A program made the position numbers and the translations under genes. Below are positions 32,425 to 34,689 of a stretch of DNA of 34,689 nt, one piece after another. Under the pieces are notes generated by a model. That model worked only from the letters and a program-made list of their open reading frames with translations. It did no database searches and was not told where the DNA came from. Source of the DNA: Nitrospira sp. (GTDB lineage: Bacteria > Nitrospirota > Nitrospiria > Nitrospirales > Nitrospiraceae); assembly GCA_005116965.1 (NCBI GenBank), contig SWDG01000027.1, positions 684,557-719,245 of the forward strand, read 5' to 3'. Within the stretch, counting starts at the first letter, position 1; every line of letters begins with the position of its first letter.

Positions 32425-32919
32425 TTAACCATTCTTGGTATACAACCCTGATTTCCCGCCCGATTTGGAAAGCAGACAGACCTCGCCAAAACTCATCCCA
32501 CGATCCACAGCTTTGCACATATCGTAAATGGTCAACGCCGCAACCGAAGCCGCTGTCATGGCTTCCATTTCGACCCCCGTCGGTCCTGTTGTCTTGGCAA
32601 TCGCTGTAATGGTGATGGAGCAGCGGCCTTCTGGACTCGGCTGAGGCTCCTCCTTGAAAGAGATATCGACACTCGTCAGGAGAATCGGATGGCACATGGG
32701 AATGAGGTCCGGTGTCTTCTTCGCACCCATCACGCCTGCCACCTGAGCAACAGCCAGGACGTCACCCTTCGCGATCTTGCCTCGTTGAATCTTTTCAAGG
32801 GTTTCAGGAAATAGATACACCTTGGCCTGCGCAGTGGCGAGACGCTCCGTCGAGCCCTTGGCACTGATGTCGACCATCCGAGCTCGACCCGATTCATTGA
32901 AATGCGTAAATTCGTCCAT
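32425..32919 (-). CDS. moaC: Cyclic pyranopterin monophosphate synthase MoaC
   Basis: This 164-residue enzyme rearranges 3',8-cyclo-GTP to cPMP, following MoaA. The family motifs are all present: [52 protein letters not shown] and the final SGGKSG. The length is normal. It is first in the molybdopterin operon and has a near-consensus sigma-70 promoter 40-70 nt upstream. Confidence 0.96.
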   Translation of the reverse strand: MDEFTHFNESGRARMVDISAKGSTERLATAQAKVYLFPETLEKIQRGKIAKGDVLAVAQVAGVMGAKKTPDLIPMCHPILLTSVDISFKEEPQPSPEGRCSITITAIAKTTGPTGVEMEAMTAASVAALTIYDMCKAVDRGMSFGEVCLLSKSGGKSGLYTKNG

Positions 32920-32961
32920 TTTGTCCGTTGAATCAGCAACTTATAACCAGCACGCTGCGGG

Positions 32962-32991
32962 ATTATAGGTGCCGACGGAAACCAAGGTCAA
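32962..32991 (-). promoter_or_regulatory. Sigma-70 promoter for the moa operon
   Basis: On the minus strand TTGACC (32991-32986), 18-nt spacer, and a perfect TATAAT (32967-32962). It predicts a leader of about 35 nt before the moaC ATG at 32919. Confidence 0.7.
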
Positions 32992-33051
32992 GCCAATGAG
33001 AGACGGCGGTCTGTTGCCAAATACTGTCCCGAAGTACACTGACCTCGGTTG

Positions 33052-33539
33052 TCAATAATGGACGCCATGAGTTGCAGCCTCACGCCGCCGACTCTTGACG
33101 GGCCCACTGTTGGGGAAATACCGCAGGCGAGCGATTCCGGCGGGGAACCCGTCGGCACGCAATTCTGCTTGAAGTTGCTCTGGTCCGTACGTCTGACGGG
33201 TGCGCCCATGGGCCTGATTCGTGCCCGGCTCCTGCTGCCAGAAATCATTGGCGGGAAAGGCCACCACCTCGAATCCACGGTCACGATATCGCTCGTACAT
33301 TTCCCGAAGACCGGCATACTCGGCGTGTTTACAATCAACAACGCTTTACCTTTGAACGTCTTGAGATCAACAGGACGACCATCAATATCGGGAAGATGAA
33401 AACTGTCGAGCGGTACCGGCGATTGACGTGACAGCGATCGTGCACGCACCTGTTTCTCACCGGCGAACATTTCTCCGCTTGACCCGTTGCTGAGACCAAA
33501 TCCCATCAGTATCAATCCTGAAACAATCAGTAATAACAT
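33052..33539 (-). pseudogene. Glutathione-peroxidase-like pseudogene lacking its active site
   Basis: The 5' part (33539 to about 33345) encodes a signal-like segment and the start of a glutathione-peroxidase domain: FHLPDIDGRPVDLKTFKGKALLIVN. At about 33335-33345 the frame changes. The homologous continuation KHAEYAGLREMYERYRDRGFEVV...QEPGTNQ lies in another frame (33333 to 33052). The segment between IVN and YAGL, which in the family contains the catalytic Cys or Sec (xCGxT), is missing. After QEPGTNQ no family motif can be followed in any frame. The gene is inactive unless this reflects an assembly error. Confidence 0.7.
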
Positions 33540-33940
33540 TGGACATTAGTGAATGCTTGCGCCAGAGTTTTCCTTGCTTTGATGAAGGTAGACTGCTCGG
33601 TTCTGCGGGCTTACTGTGGAAGATAATGCCTGGGATTGTGCGCCCCAACCTCACAAGATCTATCGAATAGCAGAAGAACCGCGGCGCATTCTCAGCCACC
33701 TCCCCCAATTTCGTCAAGGCCATTTCCCAAGCAAGAGCAGTTCACGCAACAACCGTGTCCTCAATCACACTGTACCAGCCGGATTGTGGCAGAATTTCAG
33801 CTGACTTTTATTCCCCATCCCCCTCTTTTTGTAGTCTGGAAAAACGCCGCCCGTTTCAGTACACTCTCCCGACACTGAGCCGCTTGGCCAGAAGGAAAGA
33901 CTGCCGCACACGGTTTCACGAATTTGCAGCGAGGATTCCA
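33540..33940. other. 400-bp stretch without a recognised gene
   Basis: No ORF here has a family signal or ribosome site. It separates the peroxidase pseudogene (minus) from the small unknown gene at 33941 (plus), so divergent promoters are expected. I see no convincing -35/-10 pair. A GG-N10-GC pair at 33786 is too weak to call. Confidence 0.5.
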
Positions 33941-34351
33941 ATGGGATTACTAAGCAGACTTTTCAACATGCCATCGTTCAACGGCGCCACCAATGCGCTC
34001 TTGATAGAGTTGGCTATCCCTGAGTTCACAGAACCGCAACGCTCCCAGCTCAAAAGCCGAGTGCTTGAAGTCTACAAAACCCACACGACTTCAGACGGAT
34101 CGACCGAGATCATCCTGGCGCAACTGAACCAAACGCCACGCATTTTTCAATTGAATATCGTGGCCCTCGCTATGAAAGACCTCGGCTACCCACCGCCGTT
34201 CAGAAAAGAAAAGATTCAGAAGATCAAGAATCCGTTCGATCCAGTCCACGCAGATGAATATGCCTTGCGAGCGGTTGCTCGCCGCCTCAAGTGGCGCTAC
34301 GGCGTCGAGGTCTGGATCGCGGAAGAGTCAATCAGTTTTGATTCATGGTAA
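33941..34351 (+). CDS. 136-residue protein of unknown function
   Basis: The protein begins MGLLSRLFNMPSFNG and has no signal peptide or long membrane segment. A helical N-terminal half (TEPQRSQLKSRVLEVYKTH) is followed by a basic KEKIQKIKNPF segment and a C-terminal part RRLKWRYGVEVWIAEES. I do not recognise the family. AGGA stands 5 nt before ATG 33941, which I prefer to the open frame further upstream. It is followed by an OmpH-like gene with its own promoter. Confidence 0.6.
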   Translation: MGLLSRLFNMPSFNGATNALLIELAIPEFTEPQRSQLKSRVLEVYKTHTTSDGSTEIILAQLNQTPRIFQLNIVALAMKDLGYPPPFRKEKIQKIKNPFDPVHADEYALRAVARRLKWRYGVEVWIAEESISFDSW

Positions 34352-34363
34352 CGATTCCATCGC

Positions 34364-34392
34364 TTGACAGACCCACGAGGCGCGGGTATTCT
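34364..34392 (+). promoter_or_regulatory. Sigma-70 promoter for the ompH-like gene
   Basis: A perfect TTGACA (34364-34369), a 17-nt spacer and TATTCT (34387-34392). The predicted start is near 34399 and ATG 34435 follows. Confidence 0.75.
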
Positions 34393-34434
34393 CGCGTGGT
34401 TTCCCAAACTAGGCCAGGAGGCATAAGAACCAAG

Positions 34435-34689
34435 ATGCGTATTTCTGCTTTGCGATCCCTGTTTTTGGCGATGGCCCTTTCTCCCGTTCTCTTACTCGCT
34501 CTGCCTCACGCTCAAGCTGCGGAGTTTAAGATGGGTGTGGTAGACCCGCAATCCGTCTTAGAAAAATCCAAGGCTGGGAAACGCGCGCTTGAAACACTGA
34601 AGGAGTACGTAGGGACCAGACAGAAGCTTCTCGCCAAAGATGAGGAAGACCTTCGCAATACTGAGAAACAATTGAAGGAGCAGGCCCCC
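34435..34689 (+). CDS. OmpH/Skp-like periplasmic chaperone, 5' part
   Basis: The window ends inside this gene; 85 codons are visible. A signal peptide (about 1-28, ending HAQAAE) is followed by FKMGVVDPQSVLEKSKAGKRALETL, the usual opening of OmpH/Skp proteins, then a charged coiled-coil start (KLLAKDEEDLRNTEKQLKEQ). Such chaperones escort outer-membrane proteins through the periplasm, consistent with lptD in this window. AGGAGG (34416-34421) lies 13 nt before the ATG, a rather long spacing. Confidence 0.8.
   Translation, partial: MRISALRSLFLAMALSPVLLLALPHAQAAEFKMGVVDPQSVLEKSKAGKRALETLKEYVGTRQKLLAKDEEDLRNTEKQLKEQAP

Noticed and set aside
33784-33800. GTGGCAGAATTTCAGC as a sigma-54 promoter before the 136-residue protein
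   Set aside because: The spacing fits but the -12 box is CAGC and the ATG is over 140 nt away.

Overview
The window reads like a chromosomal segment of a Nitrospira-type bacterium (phylum Nitrospirota). This is an inference from overall flavour: moderately high GC, many sigma-54 activators and HD-GYP proteins, a Gram-negative outer-membrane assembly gene (lptD), small c-type cytochrome, paired DUF507 genes, and strong AGGAGG-type ribosome sites. No rRNA, tRNA, IS element, CRISPR array or phage gene was recognised.

Layout. 1-2.1 kb: a small secreted cytochrome c, a terminator, then a sigma-54 activator with a degenerate receiver domain. 2.2-5.2 kb: three tandem copies of an HD-GYP gene in different states (one with an in-frame internal deletion, one intact, one reduced to a 3' remnant). 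A 57-residue zinc-ribbon gene sits between copies 2 and 3 behind a near-consensus sigma-54 promoter with an upstream inverted repeat. 5.3-7.3 kb (minus): a two-gene operon of a receiver-kinase hybrid and a receiver fused to a nucleoside-deoxyribosyltransferase/TIR-like domain. 7.5-10.4 kb (minus): six compact genes (cyclophilin-like, two DUF507, TPR lipoprotein, Bcp peroxiredoxin, secreted protein). 10.5-14.1 kb (plus): a DEDD exonuclease overlapping a PP2C phosphatase, a secreted SnoaL-like protein, and a secreted protein whose His/Met spacing resembles copper monooxygenases of the PHM type.

14.4-22.8 kb (plus): a signalling block. It starts with a 1403-residue protein combining receiver-like, PAS, decayed kinase, two PilZ, a LuxD-like acyltransferase fold without its catalytic residues, and a methyltransferase. 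A GAF histidine kinase, its sigma-54 response regulator and a receiver-HD-GYP protein follow. PilZ and HD-GYP in one block point to cyclic-di-GMP.

22.8-33.5 kb (minus): housekeeping genes recN, trxA, lptD, folC, accD, a nickel/cobalt transporter, moaA, a moaD-moaE fusion and moaC. folC is broken by an apparent out-of-frame deletion, and a glutathione-peroxidase-like gene upstream of moaC is a pseudogene that lost its active site. A 130-bp hairpin element lies between trxA and recN. 33.9 kb to the end (plus): a small unknown protein, then the start of an OmpH/Skp-like chaperone behind a clear sigma-70 promoter.

The strongest candidates for something undescribed are the LuxD/PilZ/methyltransferase fusion with its two-component neighbours, the receiver-nucleotide-hydrolase-like operon, and the sigma-54-driven zinc-ribbon gene nested in the decaying HD-GYP array.
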